Source: Salvia splendens (Eukaryota > Streptophyta > Magnoliopsida > Lamiales > Lamiaceae). From it: a DNA stretch of 64,000 bases. The notes beneath the pieces were generated by a model, which did not search any database, had not been told where the DNA came from, and saw nothing but the letters and a program-made list of their open reading frames with translations. The position numbers were made by a program, and so were the translations under genes. Position 1 is the stretch's first letter; each line of letters starts with the position of its first letter. Of the stretch, positions 13,446 through 24,631 are shown piece after piece. The stretch is taken from contig NC_056036.1 in the NCBI RefSeq assembly GCF_004379255.2, forward strand, positions 38,950,076 to 39,014,075. The letters run 5' to 3'.

Positions 13446-14253
13446 GTTGATTATATGGGTTGTTGTATAGGTGGACTACTATTTGGGCTTGGGATTAATT
13501 CTGGCCCAGGAAGCTTGGGCTTCTGTTTTGCCCTAGCCCGATTATTTGGGTGATATATATACTCTCTCTCCACTCCACCGCCTCACTTGACGCTTTGCAC
13601 TCTCTCACTTCTCTCTCTCTGCGCTCTGGCGATTTCGTTTTCCCTTTGAGTGTTCTTCTTCTCTGATGGTTTCTCCAGTTGTTTCACTACAGTTTTTCAC
13701 GGATATTTGAGTGATAAAACGTGTGTGTTTGTGGGGAAAGTAACCAGTTCGGTTGCTTGGGTTCTGGAGAAGTTAGGGTTTCTTGTTGCGAGGTTTCTTT
13801 GTGAAGTGTGGTTCCGAGAGTGAATAGATCAGAGGCGGTGGAGTGGTTTTGGGTTGGATCTGTGGTTGAAAAGTGTTTTCTCGGTTGGATTCAACGGTGC
13901 TCCATTGGATCGTGGTTTTGTTGAATAAATATGTACTATTAGCGGGTGGTTGAGCCATAGCTCTTAGATCTATGCGATTCCTTTGATTTCTCTCTATTTT
14001 CTGCGTTGTATGTTTAGATCCGAGAGGATCTGTTATTTTGTTACTGACTAGATATTCTAGTGTGCAGGGTTCTCGGTGATATCTTGGAGCTTCGGTCCAA
14101 GATCGCAAGTTCGAGATAATTAGCTAGCTACTGTTGTAATAGCTAGGGTTCTTTGTAAATCAATCGCTTGGTTGATAGTTTGACTGAGCTATCTTGTACA
14201 AGACCAAAGAGGTCTCGGTAATTAGTGAATCCAAAGCTAGTCTGATCCCTACG
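13446..14253 (+). repeat. 3' LTR of copia-1
   Basis: Nearly identical to 7680-8488. The first T is missing and the last base is G instead of A (CCCTACG). The target-site duplicate GTCAC follows at 14254-14258. Confidence 0.9.
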
Positions 14254-14258
14254 GTCAC

Positions 14259-15787
14259 CATATAGGTAGCAACACGGAGAATCTTTACTGCATTGACTCG
14301 ATGTTGGCTTAATGCCAGCTGAATTTCTCGTTCCAAAAGAATTTTTTTCAATGTCACAATCTGATAAGGAAAGGAACTGCCTACAACCAAATTGTTCTTT
14401 CTCTGAGTTACATGTATGTCATCGTTAGTCTCCAAAACATTAATTCGAGTTATTGAATCATTAAGTATCAAACCAAGTTCAAGCTAAAGTCAGAAACATG
14501 GTTTGAAGTTTGAACTCTAGTTAAATCACAATCGCGTATAATATACTCTATAGTATAACCACAAGTTTGATCTCCAATTTAATCACCCATGTGTGAGAAT
14601 TCGATCGATTGAGTTAGATATTCAACATGTCCTTCAACCTACCCCATCACTTAATTAATACAGTAAAATACAATCATAGTATTAAACTCTAAAACATTAC
14701 TAACGATAAACTTTTGTTTAGATTTGATAGTAGTGTTTTATCCGAGTACTTTATTGTTTTTTTTTTTTTGAAACAAGGTCCACCATTTATGACCTCAGGT
14801 CTCGTTAATTCTGCAGTTTAAATTAAAAGGTTGAAAGAGAAGCATACAGATCGAGTTCGGCCCACTAAGTGAGTTTTGTGCTTACGTTCTCTTATGACCC
14901 AATCAAGAAGAAATGACTTTCAATAAAAGGGATGATCCAATAATTTCATTTTTAATTAGCGATGTATATTCTTCATTATATTAAATCGTATGTTCGATAA
15001 ATTTAGGTTAAATTTATGTCACCACCTCCTACAACTGCAACCGCTTTTTAATACTCAAATTTATCTAGGGAGTTTTAAAATTAAATTTATTAATATAATA
15101 TATACTACGACATATTTATACATTTTCGGAGCTATTGAATTACTTTTATTCTTAGAGTGAGAAGGCAAATATCTCAAGGGAAAGGGAAAGAAACTGGCTA
15201 TGCGAGGTATATATAGTGTTTATAAATTTTAATTAGGAGTAATTTTTTATTCCAAAGAATCATGTAACTTTCAGTTAGTTTAATGAAATTATATATTCGC
15301 AAGTTAATTGGAATATATAATATGACAAGTTCTAAAAAAAGAAATTAAAGTAGAGTTTGACTATTGAATGATGTGAGTGAAATATTGAGTAAAATCATGG
15401 GTTGTGGTCTTGTGGAGTAATTAATGCGTTATACATACCTCATTGCCCAAAAACAGCAAGTCTTTACTTCTCACACACATTTGCTTCTAAAAACTTAATT
15501 AATTACAGTATGTTTCATTATACTTCAAATCGAACTTATAATAGCATAAACACAAGAATTAATGCCATAATTATTGTGCCTATATTCACGGATCCATAAT
15601 ATTTTTTATTAATAAATAAATAAATACTCCATCATTACTCAATATCAAATATACTAATTTAGTTTAAATACGCTCCAATAGGGTAGACGAGCTTGAGAGC
15701 TCAATTACGTTGTTTTATTTTTTTATTATGGTTTTGTAATAATCTAGCTCCAGTTCGAATTATATACTAGGAGCAGTAAATAGTAAA
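14259..15787. other. Non-coding spacer between the two copia elements
   Basis: AT-rich sequence with poly-T and poly-A runs. I recognise no protein, RNA gene or transposon end in it. Confidence 0.5.
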
Positions 15788-15792
15788 CTCAG

Positions 15793-16688
15793 TGTTGAAT
15801 TATTGGTGGACTTCATTTGGGCCTGTATTTTGTGTAGCCTATGTGTATCTTAATTGGGCCTGACCCAATTCACTCACCTTCCACTCCAGATACCGCCACG
15901 TGCCCCTCTCACTCGGATCCTTGTCTCCAGCCGTTGGATCCAGGTTTGTGTTTGTTATGAGAGTGAGACTCGTGGCTTCACTTATTCTCATTCTACACTT
16001 TACACTCTCTCTCTCTCTCAGACGCTCTCTTTCGCTCTCTCTTTTCTTCTTCCTTCTCAGACGGTCTCTTTCGCTCTCTCTTTTCTTCTTCCTTCTCAGA
16101 CGGTTCCTCGTCGGTTTCTGAGTGGTTTCTCTTGGTAGGAAGGGCTGTAGGTCTTGCTACAGTAACTGTGGAAGCAACTACTTCGGTTGCTGAGTAGTTG
16201 GTGAACTAGGGTTTTGTTCTGGAGTGTATTCTGAGAGGTTTTCGGTTCTTGAACGGTTAGATCCGGTAGTTAGGGGTTGTGTTGGCCTGGAATCGGGAGT
16301 GTGAGGTGATTCACCGGTTGATTCGGCGGTACTCCTTTGGGTCTAAGTTCTGGAGAATAGGCTAGAGCCTTCGGCGGGTGCCTGAGCCTGATACTTGTTT
16401 CCTTCGTGTTCTTTCTGTACCTTTGATGTTCTTGTGATGCTGCTTTAGATCCGAGAGGATCATCTTGTGTATTACTAACGTTCTACTTGAGTGTGCAGGT
16501 GAATGATGCTTTGACAAGGAAATGAGGCTTAGTTCTAGTTGTAATAGCTAGGCTCCTATTTCTGTATTCAAGTGTTTGTAATTCTTGAATTGTAAATCAG
16601 TCGTTTGGTTGGAGTTTGACTGAGCTCCTTGTACAAGAACAAAGAGGTCTTGGTAATTAGTGAATCCAATCTAAGTCTTATCCCTACA
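15793..16688 (+). repeat. 5' LTR of copia-2
   Basis: Starts TGTTGAATTATTGG and ends CCCTACA. Near 16020-16100 a unit of about 40 bp (GACGGTCTCTTTCGCTCTCT and following) is present twice, whereas the 3' LTR has it once. This explains most of the length difference (896 against 861 bp). Confidence 0.92.
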
Positions 16689-16689
16689 G

Positions 16690-16702
16690 TGGTATCAGAG
16701 CC
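16690..16702 (+). other. Primer-binding site of copia-2 (initiator tRNA-Met type)
   Basis: TGGTATCAGAGCC one base after the 5' LTR, identical to that of copia-1. Confidence 0.9.
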
Positions 16703-17194
16703 ACGAGGGGACTAGATTGGCACGCCAAGTCGCGTAAGGAGGTGGGCAAGTGGAATCCTCCTTCGAGTGGGGATTCACTCTGGTAAATTGGCTTTGACCA
16801 GCTTGTTTTACTGTTTTCTGTTGTAGTGCCACATTAGGCTTGGGTTATTGCTGCTGGTAGATAGTTCTTGGCAAGAACTTAGGGCTTATCTGCTTTCTTG
16901 TGCTTTGTTGTTGTTTCTGCTGTTGCTTTGTGCTGCTTTGGGTATCTGACCTCACTTCACTTGGCCACCAAGCACTGATACTGCCAAAGTGACCCCCTGC
17001 GCCCTCCAAGAGTGAGTGATTGCGAACTGGGATAGCCTTTGCCAGTGTGCTCGTGACAGTCAGGGAATTGAGGCTGTTTGTCTGTGAGAAAGTGTGTTCT
17101 ATGTGTTTCTTGCTCTATGTTTGTGTGCTTTAAGGTCTGTAAGGCTCTCTGTGTTTGTCTTGCTGCCTGTGCCTGTGTTAAGATTCTTGCAAAA
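16703..17194 (+). other. Untranslated leader of copia-2
   Basis: Leader between primer-binding site and gag. The block at about 16985-17065 is nearly the same as 8785-8870 in copia-1, although the surrounding leader has diverged. Confidence 0.5.
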
Positions 17195-20100
17195 ATGACT
17201 CAGCCTGTGGGTTTGATCCCTTTCAATGGTAAAAATGATTTTGTGATATAGAAACAGAAAATGAAGTGTGTTTGGATTCAACAAAAGGTTTTTAAAGTTG
17301 TTGATGGTTCTTTGCCTGAGGATACTGCTCAGGACAAAATTGATGAGATGAATGAGTTGGCTAGAGCCACTATTGTGTTAAATCTGTCTGATTCTGTGAT
17401 TAGGAAAGTTGATCATATTGAATCTGCCTCTGAAATGTGGAAAAATCTTGATTCTCTGTATACAGAGACTTCTATGTCCTCTAGAATGTATCTGCTTGAA
17501 AAATTATTCAAATTTAAGCTTGATTTAACTAAAGACATTGATGACAACATTGATAGATTTCAGAAGCTTGTGCAAGATATTAAGAGATCTGGTGATAAAA
17601 CTATAGATGAATACACAAGTATAGCTCTAATGAATGCCATACCTGATTCCTATAGTGATGTTAAATCTGCCATTAAGTATGGCAGAGACACTGCCCCTCT
17701 GGACCTAATTATTAGCTCCCTAAAATCTAAAAAACTTGAACTAAGGGAAAGGGCAGCTGATAAGAGTGCTTTTAATAGGGCCCTTAATGTGAGAGGTAGA
17801 TCTCAAACTAGAGGGGGTAAGGACTCTAATAATGCTTCAGGAACCAGCTCTAATTCCAAGAAAAAGAATAGATCTAGGTCTAATAGCAGGGATCCTAAAT
17901 CTTTCAGGAAGTGTTACAATTGTGGGGAGGTTGGGCACTATAAAAAGGAATGCACTAAGCCTAAGAAGAAGAAAAAACCCCAATAATGACACTCAGTTGG
18001 AAAATCTTGTCAATGTGGCTAAATATGAAGCTGGAAATGAATGTGTTTTCATGGTGCATGATTTGCTGCTTACTAATGCTTCCCCTGCATGTCCTTTCAA
18101 TTCAAATGATTGGCTCTGTGATTCAGGATGTACATATCATGTCAGTCCTTTTAAAGAAGTTTTCTCTGAAAAAAAGCCTGTTACTAACACCTATGTGTCT
18201 ATGGCTGATGATAAAAAGTGTGAAATACATGGTATAGGCACTGTCTGCTTAAAATTTGATAATGGCTTTGTGCTCAGTTTGAAAAATGTCAGATATGTAC
18301 CTGATTTGTGCTATAATTTGATGTCCTGCACTGCTTTAGAGGCTGCTGGTATGGGGGGGAAGTGGGGGGATGGATGCATGAAAATTTGCAAAGGATCCAT
18401 GTGTCTCTTCAAGGCTAGAAAGAAATGTGGCTTGTATGTTTGTAATGCTGTGCCTCTGTCATGTGCAAATGCTTATGCTAATGTTGTTAAAAGTGATAAA
18501 ACTATGTTGTGGCATAAGAGGTTAGGACACATGAGTGAAAAAGGCTTGAATATACTGAAAAAACATGCAATGCTGACTGATTCTGATGTGCAAGGCAGCC
18601 TGCCTTTTTGTGACACCTGTGTGCTGGGTAAACAACACAGGGTTTCTTTTCCCTCTCCTGTGCCTGTCAATGTGAGCAAATGTGTTCTTGAGTACTTGCA
18701 TATGGATGTGTGGGGCCCTGCCTCAGTATCTTCTCACTCTGGTTCTGTTTATTTTCTATCTATAATTGATGATTACTCTAGGAAGGTTTGGTGCTTTCTC
18801 ATGAAACACAAATATGATGTCTTTGAGAGATTTAAAACCTGAAAATTATTGATAGAAGCTCAGACATGTAAGAAGATAAAATCTATCAGAACTGATAATG
18901 GCCTTGAATTCTGCAATAAACATATTGATGACTTATGTGCTGCTAATGGTATTAAGAGACATAAGACTGTCCCTTACACACCTCAACAAAATGGGGTGGC
19001 TGAGAGGATGAATAGGACATTACTTGAAAAAGTGAGGTGTATGCTTGCAAAATCTGGTTTGTCAAAAAGATTTTGGGGTGAAGCTCTATTAACTACTGCT
19101 TATCTTATCAATCTGTCTCCTTCTGTGCCTTTAAATGGTCAGTGTCCTGAGCATGTGTTCACTGGTAAAAATCTGACTCTTTCTCACCTAAGGGTTTTTG
19201 GTTGTACTGCTTTTGTGCATACTAAGTTTGATAAACTTGAGCCTAGGTCTAGGAAAGGCGTTTTTCTTGGATATCCTGAGGGTGTTAAGGGTTATAGAGT
19301 CTGGCTGAGAGATGAACCAGGGTTTAAGGTCATTATAAGCAGGGATGTTGTCTTTAATGAGACTGAATTCCCTTGCCTGAAACTGACCTCTGACTCATCT
19401 CTACCACCTGAGGACAGTGAACCTCTTATGGAGGAAGAGTCCTCAATCCCACTCACTGATGTGGAGAATCAAGATGATACTCCAAGTGAGGTGGAGCAGC
19501 CTTTCTGGCATACTTATCCAGCTCTTACATCTGATGACACACCCAATGAAGGAGATTTGGTTGTTGATGTGCCCCATAATGATAATGACACTGATGTGCA
19601 TGCTAGTCCTGTTAGGCAAAATTCTACTGTTCAGAATATTATACATAGTCCCTCTGGTGTGCAAGATGCTATTGCTGAAACTGACTTGAGTGATTATGTG
19701 CTTTCTAGGGATAGGGCTAGGAGACAAAATGTGCCAAAACCTCACTGATATGTTGGTTTGATTGCTTTTATTAATCTTGCTTTTAATGTACATGAATCTG
19801 ATGGGGATGAACCCCAGTCTTATAAGCAGGCTACCAAGTCTAAGTTTTGGAATCAGTGGCATAAAGCCATGTTAGAGGAGATGCATTCCCTCAAAGTAAA
19901 CTTTACCTGGATTTTGGTTCTTTTGTCCCCTGGTGCTTCTGTGGTTGATTGCAGATGGTTATACAAGTTAAAAACTGAGGTGGAGGGCCTTAGGTACAAG
20001 GCTAGACTAGTTGCAAAAGGGTTTACTCAACAAGAGGGGGTAGATTACACTGAAATTTTTTGCTCCTGTGGTTGATTTGGTTGTTGATGCTTGCCTTATG

Positions 20101-21361
20101 TGCTCACTTTAACTGGGAATTGAAGCAAATGGATGTTAAAACTGCTTTCTTGCATGGTGATTTAGATAAGCCTATCTATATGAAGCAGCCTGAAGGCTTT
20201 GTTGATCCTAAGTTTCCCAATCATGTTTGCTTGCTAAAAAAGGCCTTGTATGGGCTGAAACAGTCACCAAGGCAGTGGAACATCAAGTTTAATAGTTGTA
20301 TGCACAAATTAGGCTTTGTAAGAAGTACTTTTGATGCATGCCTGTATGTTAAGAATCTTGAGACTCCTGTGCCTGTTTTCTTATTATTGTATGTTGATGA
20401 CATGCTCATTATGGGTCCATGTTTGAAGACCATCAAGTCTGTGCAGTCTGCTCTAAGTGAAAATTTTGATATGAAGGATCTTGGTGATGCTCAAAAAATC
20501 TTAGGGATAAATATTTTCAGAGATAGAAAGAGTTTTACCCTTGTGTTGCATCAAGAACCTTATGTGAACAAAGTACTTAGAAAATTTAACATGTTTGATG
20601 CAAAATCTACTTCAGTTCCCTTGGCTGCCCATTTTGTGTTGAGTAAAGATCAATGCCCTCAAACTAAGTCTGATATAGATGCTATGAAGAGGGTTCCTTA
20701 TGCAAATGCTATTGGTTCTGTGATGTATTTGATGGTAAGCACTAGGCCTGATATTGCCTATGCAGTTTCATGCCTTAGTAGATATATGTCAAATCCTGGA
20801 TCTGTGCATTGGGAGGCCTTGAAATGGCTCCTTAGATATCTTAAGCATACTGCTAAGTATGGTTTGTGTTATTCTAAATGTGATGAAGGTGTTAACTTAA
20901 CTGGTTTTGTGGACTCTAACTATGCTAATGACAGGGATAAGAGGAAGTCAACTACCTCCTATGTGTTTACTGTCTGCAGGTCTTGTGTTAGTTGGAAATC
21001 TCAATTGCAGCATATAGTGGCCTTATCCACTACTGAGTCAGAATATATTGCTATTACAGAAGCAATGAAAGAGGCAATTTGGTTGAAGGGAGTACTCTCT
21101 GAACTCAAGCTTGTGAAGTTATCTCCTACTGTGTTTTCTGATTTTCAGTCTGCAATTCAGTTATGCAAGAACCCTGTTTTCCATGATAGAACAAAACACA
21201 TTGATGTTAGGTTTCATTACATTAGAGACATTGTAGAAAAAGGTGAAGTGTTTCTTCAAAAGGTGCATACAGACAAAAATCCTGCTGATATGGGCACCAA
21301 AAGCTTACCTGTTGAAAAACTTATTTTCTGCATAAAGTTTTTGCATTTTGATCTAGGTTAG
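17195..21361 (+). pseudogene. Copia gag-pol polyprotein with few lesions (copia-2)
   Basis: Gag starts at 17195 (MTQPVGLIPFNGKND). It is cut by a TAG at 17249 where copia-1 has Trp, then runs open to 17986 and ends after a CCHC knuckle (CYNCGEVGHYKKEC). Pol continues in another frame after an A-run near 17970. Protease has CDSGCTYH, and integrase has the WHKRLGH zinc-finger region and a D,D,E core with IRTDNGLEF. RT has YVDDM and RNase H has STTESEYIA. Further lesions: TGA for Trp at 18840, TGA at 19746 and a frameshift in a T-run near 20056. The RT/RNase H part (20060-21361) is one intact frame ending with a TAG at 21359. The lesions suggest recent inactivation. Confidence 0.92.
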
Positions 21362-21616
21362 GATGCATGTCCCGGGGAAAAGTCCTCAGTCATCTTATCT
21401 ACTGTGGTAAGGGTGATAGGTGACTTGAGGCAATAAGCCCTCTTAGACTAATGGGTTTTCATACCCTCTGGTGTCTAGAGGTAGTGTGGTGGTTCCTAAT
21501 ATGCCAGTGGACTTTGTCCTTTGGGGCTGAGGGGACTGCCATGTTGGCTGTGATGACATACACCTTAGCCGGGTTGGTTCAGGCTAGTTTCCCAGAATAA
21601 AGTCCAAGGTGGAGTA
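21362..21616 (+). other. 3' non-coding region and polypurine tract of copia-2
   Basis: A non-coding stretch ending in CCAAGGTGGAGTA just before the 3' LTR. The purine-rich AAGGTGGAG is the likely plus-strand primer (polypurine tract). Confidence 0.6.
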
Positions 21617-22477
21617 TGTTGAATTATTGGTGGACTTCATTTGGGCCTGTATTTTGTGTAGCCCATGTGTATCTTAATTGGGCCTGACCCAATTCACTCA
21701 CATTCCACTCCAGATACCGCCACGTGCCCCTCTCACTCGGATCCTTGTCTCCAGCCGTTGGATCCAGGTTTGTGTTTGTTATGAGAGTGAGACTCTTGGC
21801 TTCGCTTATTCTCATTCTACACTTTACACTCTCTCTCTCTCTCTCTCAGACGCTCTCTTTCGCTCTCTCTTTTCTTCTTCCTTCTCAGACGGTTCCTCGT
21901 CGGTTTCTGAGTGGTTTCTCTTGGTAGGAAGGGCTGTAGGTCTTGCTACAGTAACTGTGGAAGCAACTACTTCGGTTGCTGAGTAGTTGGTGAACTAGGG
22001 TTTTGTTCTGGAGTGTATTCTGAGAGGTTTTCGGTTCTTGAACGGTTAGATCCGGTAGTTAGGGGTTGTGTTGGCCTGGAATCGGGAGTGTGAGGTGATT
22101 CACCGGTTGATTCGGCGGTACTCCTTTGGGTCTAAGTTCTGGAGAATAGGCTAGAGCCTTCGGCGGGTGCCTGAGCCTGATACTTGTTTCCTTCGTGTTC
22201 TTTCTGTACCTTTGATGTTCTTGTGATACTGCTTTAGATCCGAGAGGATCATCTTGTGTATTACTAACGTTCTACTTGAGTGTGCAGGTGAATGATGCTT
22301 TGACAAGGAAATGAGGCTTAGTTCTAGTTGTAATAGCTAGGCTCCTATTTCTGTATTCAAGTGTTTGTAATTCTTGAATTGTAAATCAGTCGCTTGGTTG
22401 GAGTTTGACTGAGCTCCTTGTACAAGAACAAAGAGGTCTTGGTAATTAGTGAATTCAATCTAAGTCTGATCCCTACA
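21617..22477 (+). repeat. 3' LTR of copia-2
   Basis: Starts TGTTGAATTATTGG and ends CCCTACA, followed by the target-site duplicate CTCAG. Confidence 0.93.
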
Positions 22478-22482
22478 CTCAG

Positions 22483-24631
22483 CAAACATTTGGCTCTTTT
22501 TATTATGGCCTACAATTGTCGTTAATTTTGTCTTTTAATTTCAATTTATAGACTACTTTGATTTATTCAAAATAATTACATAATTCACAATTCAAGACTC
22601 ACAACATGCATAGCCCCATCCAAAAAGAAATGTCGGGAAAACAATTGGTGCAATTTGGGAGAAAAATGTTTTTGTATGAGTAGCATATTAATTTGCTGAC
22701 AAATTGATCTAACATTACTTTCCGACATCTAGACAAGATTAGTTTTTATTATTCATGCCAAATTGCCAATTAGACCACTTAGATTTTTCACGGTCAACTA
22801 ACACGAACCGTCCCTTTCATTAAATTCTCTTTATTTAAAAACACAAGTATAAGTTGACACCAAAAAAGTAAGATTGTCAAACATTTTGAGATTATTTAAC
22901 ACACATTCGATGGATTAAACATTTTAAAAGGGGAAAATTGAAATAAAAAAGGAAAATATTTTTTTAATGTTTACTTAAATTGCACTTGTGCTATTCAACA
23001 AAACCTAAAGCCCAAAGTCACTATTTGCAAGATTTTGTTTTTCTTTTTTTCTTGCAGATAAAGCAAAAACTACATATATTATCATCAATTCTAACTTACA
23101 ACACGTTCACCCTAAGAGAAAGAAGATTATCTTTTTCTACAAAAGAATAATTATACTATATGTCATGTTAAAAAAACCTCTACGAATTAAGGACCGCAAA
23201 TAAATTTATAAATACACACATGAAAAATTAATCAGATTTAACTAGCTAACTCAGATTTTAACCTTTTACTTATGTGTTTACCCACTTTGTATGATATTTT
23301 CGTGGATATGGACCACTTCTTAAACTAATTATTCAAACCATTGATTCTATTAATGGTGCATCATTAGCACATAAATTTTAATGATTGCCTCAACACCCAC
23401 ACCCTTTACTCCTTTAGGCATTTAATTAAGTAAATATAGCATGCATGATAATAATATGTAATTAACCTCTTCCGATATTGATCATATCATATTTCTCTCA
23501 TATTTCATTTTATTGCCAATCTCTTATACATGTACTCCCCAGCATATATGTGGCTAGCACAGATGTACTTCTTCCTTGAACCTTTTCAAGGAAGATGACC
23601 TCTTTTCTGAGTGGCATGAGATTTTATATAGTGTTGTTTTTTCATATTAAATAAAAAGAGAATAAATAAAATAAATAATAATTAGAAATAAATATATTTT
23701 TATTTTATTAATAAGTCTTTTTTTTTAAAAGGAAAAACACGTTGTAGGCACCGTGAGCCATAGCGGGCGCCCGACTTTCAGCCAATGGGTGGCGGCCTCA
23801 TGGGGAAAGAGCGCCCGCCGGGAGCGGCTGCATTGTTGCTTCTCTAATACTACTAAAAAGCGAATGCCCATTTAATTATGGTTAAAGCCACGAGTTTATG
23901 ACTAAATATTTATAATTAGCACTACTAAGTGTGCTTAGTGGAGAGGGGACATACGTCACAAAAGCGTGAGACTGATGTCATCATAAGCCCCACAAACAAG
24001 CATACTTTCTCGTGGGCAATTGTAATAGTGGGGGTTGGAGCTATCATCAAATCTCTGAAAATATCATTAAAATCACAACTTATATATGATGATAGGAAAC
24101 AATATTATAAATAACATACAATTTAGAATATGTAAAAACTCTCAACAAAAATTGATGATAAAGTAGGGCTCAAAAAGGTTATGGAAAATGGGACCAAAAC
24201 AGCCATGCGTGTGACCATTTTCAAGAACTAGGGTTTGTCATCTATATATTACCATTGTCAAGTGATAAAATTAGTCTCCTTTGTACGACTTCTGACATTC
24301 GAAATGATTTCAGATACATAATTATACTAATAAAGTTACTAAATACAATATGGAAGCCATAAACTAATTTTGGCATAATTTAAAACATATGAAAGATAAA
24401 TTTAGATGTGCTGTGGATGCAAATAAGGATGAGAGAGCGAGAGAATATTGGTGCTAAAGAGGAGAAAGAAAGTTTAGTAGACTTTTTGTGAGCTACAAAA
24501 CCTTCTTATTAACTGTGTAATCACTCAGACTTTGTTTGCGAAGACTCCTAACAAATGTGAAACACTTTTTCTTGGTTTAGTAGTAGCATCTTTATTTTTA
24601 ATGATCATGTCCATGTTACCTTTTTCTTTTC
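22483..24631. other. Non-coding AT-rich spacer with a GC-rich island
   Basis: Mostly AT-rich without a gene. A GC-rich patch at about 23745-23835 (AGCGGGCGCCCGACTTTCAG, later GCGCCCGCCGGGAGCGG) stands out from its surroundings. It resembles the GC-rich ends of the Harbinger-type elements in this window, but I could not find matching inverted ends. Confidence 0.5.

Larger units (their letters stand above)
7680..14253 (+). mobile_element. Full-length degenerate Ty1/copia LTR retrotransposon (copia-1)
   Basis: Two direct LTRs (7680-8488 and 13446-14253) bracket a primer-binding site, a broken gag-pol and a 3' non-coding region. The 5-bp duplication GTCAC occurs at 7675-7679 and 14254-14258, so this is a complete insertion. 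The domain order gag, zinc knuckle, protease, integrase, RT, RNase H is that of Ty1/copia. The gag start resembles the Tnt1-like (Tork) group. By eye the LTRs differ at about 14 positions in 808 bp, so the insertion is not recent. It is about 75-80% similar to the element at 15793-22477. Confidence 0.93.
15793..22477 (+). mobile_element. Full-length Ty1/copia LTR retrotransposon (copia-2)
   Basis: LTRs at 15793-16688 and 21617-22477 are flanked by the 5-bp duplication CTCAG (15788-15792 and 22478-22482). The element has the same architecture and the same family of proteins as copia-1, but fewer defects (three stops and two frameshifts by eye). The LTRs differ by about eight substitutions plus length differences in CT-rich repeats, so it is younger than copia-1. 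Confidence 0.95.
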
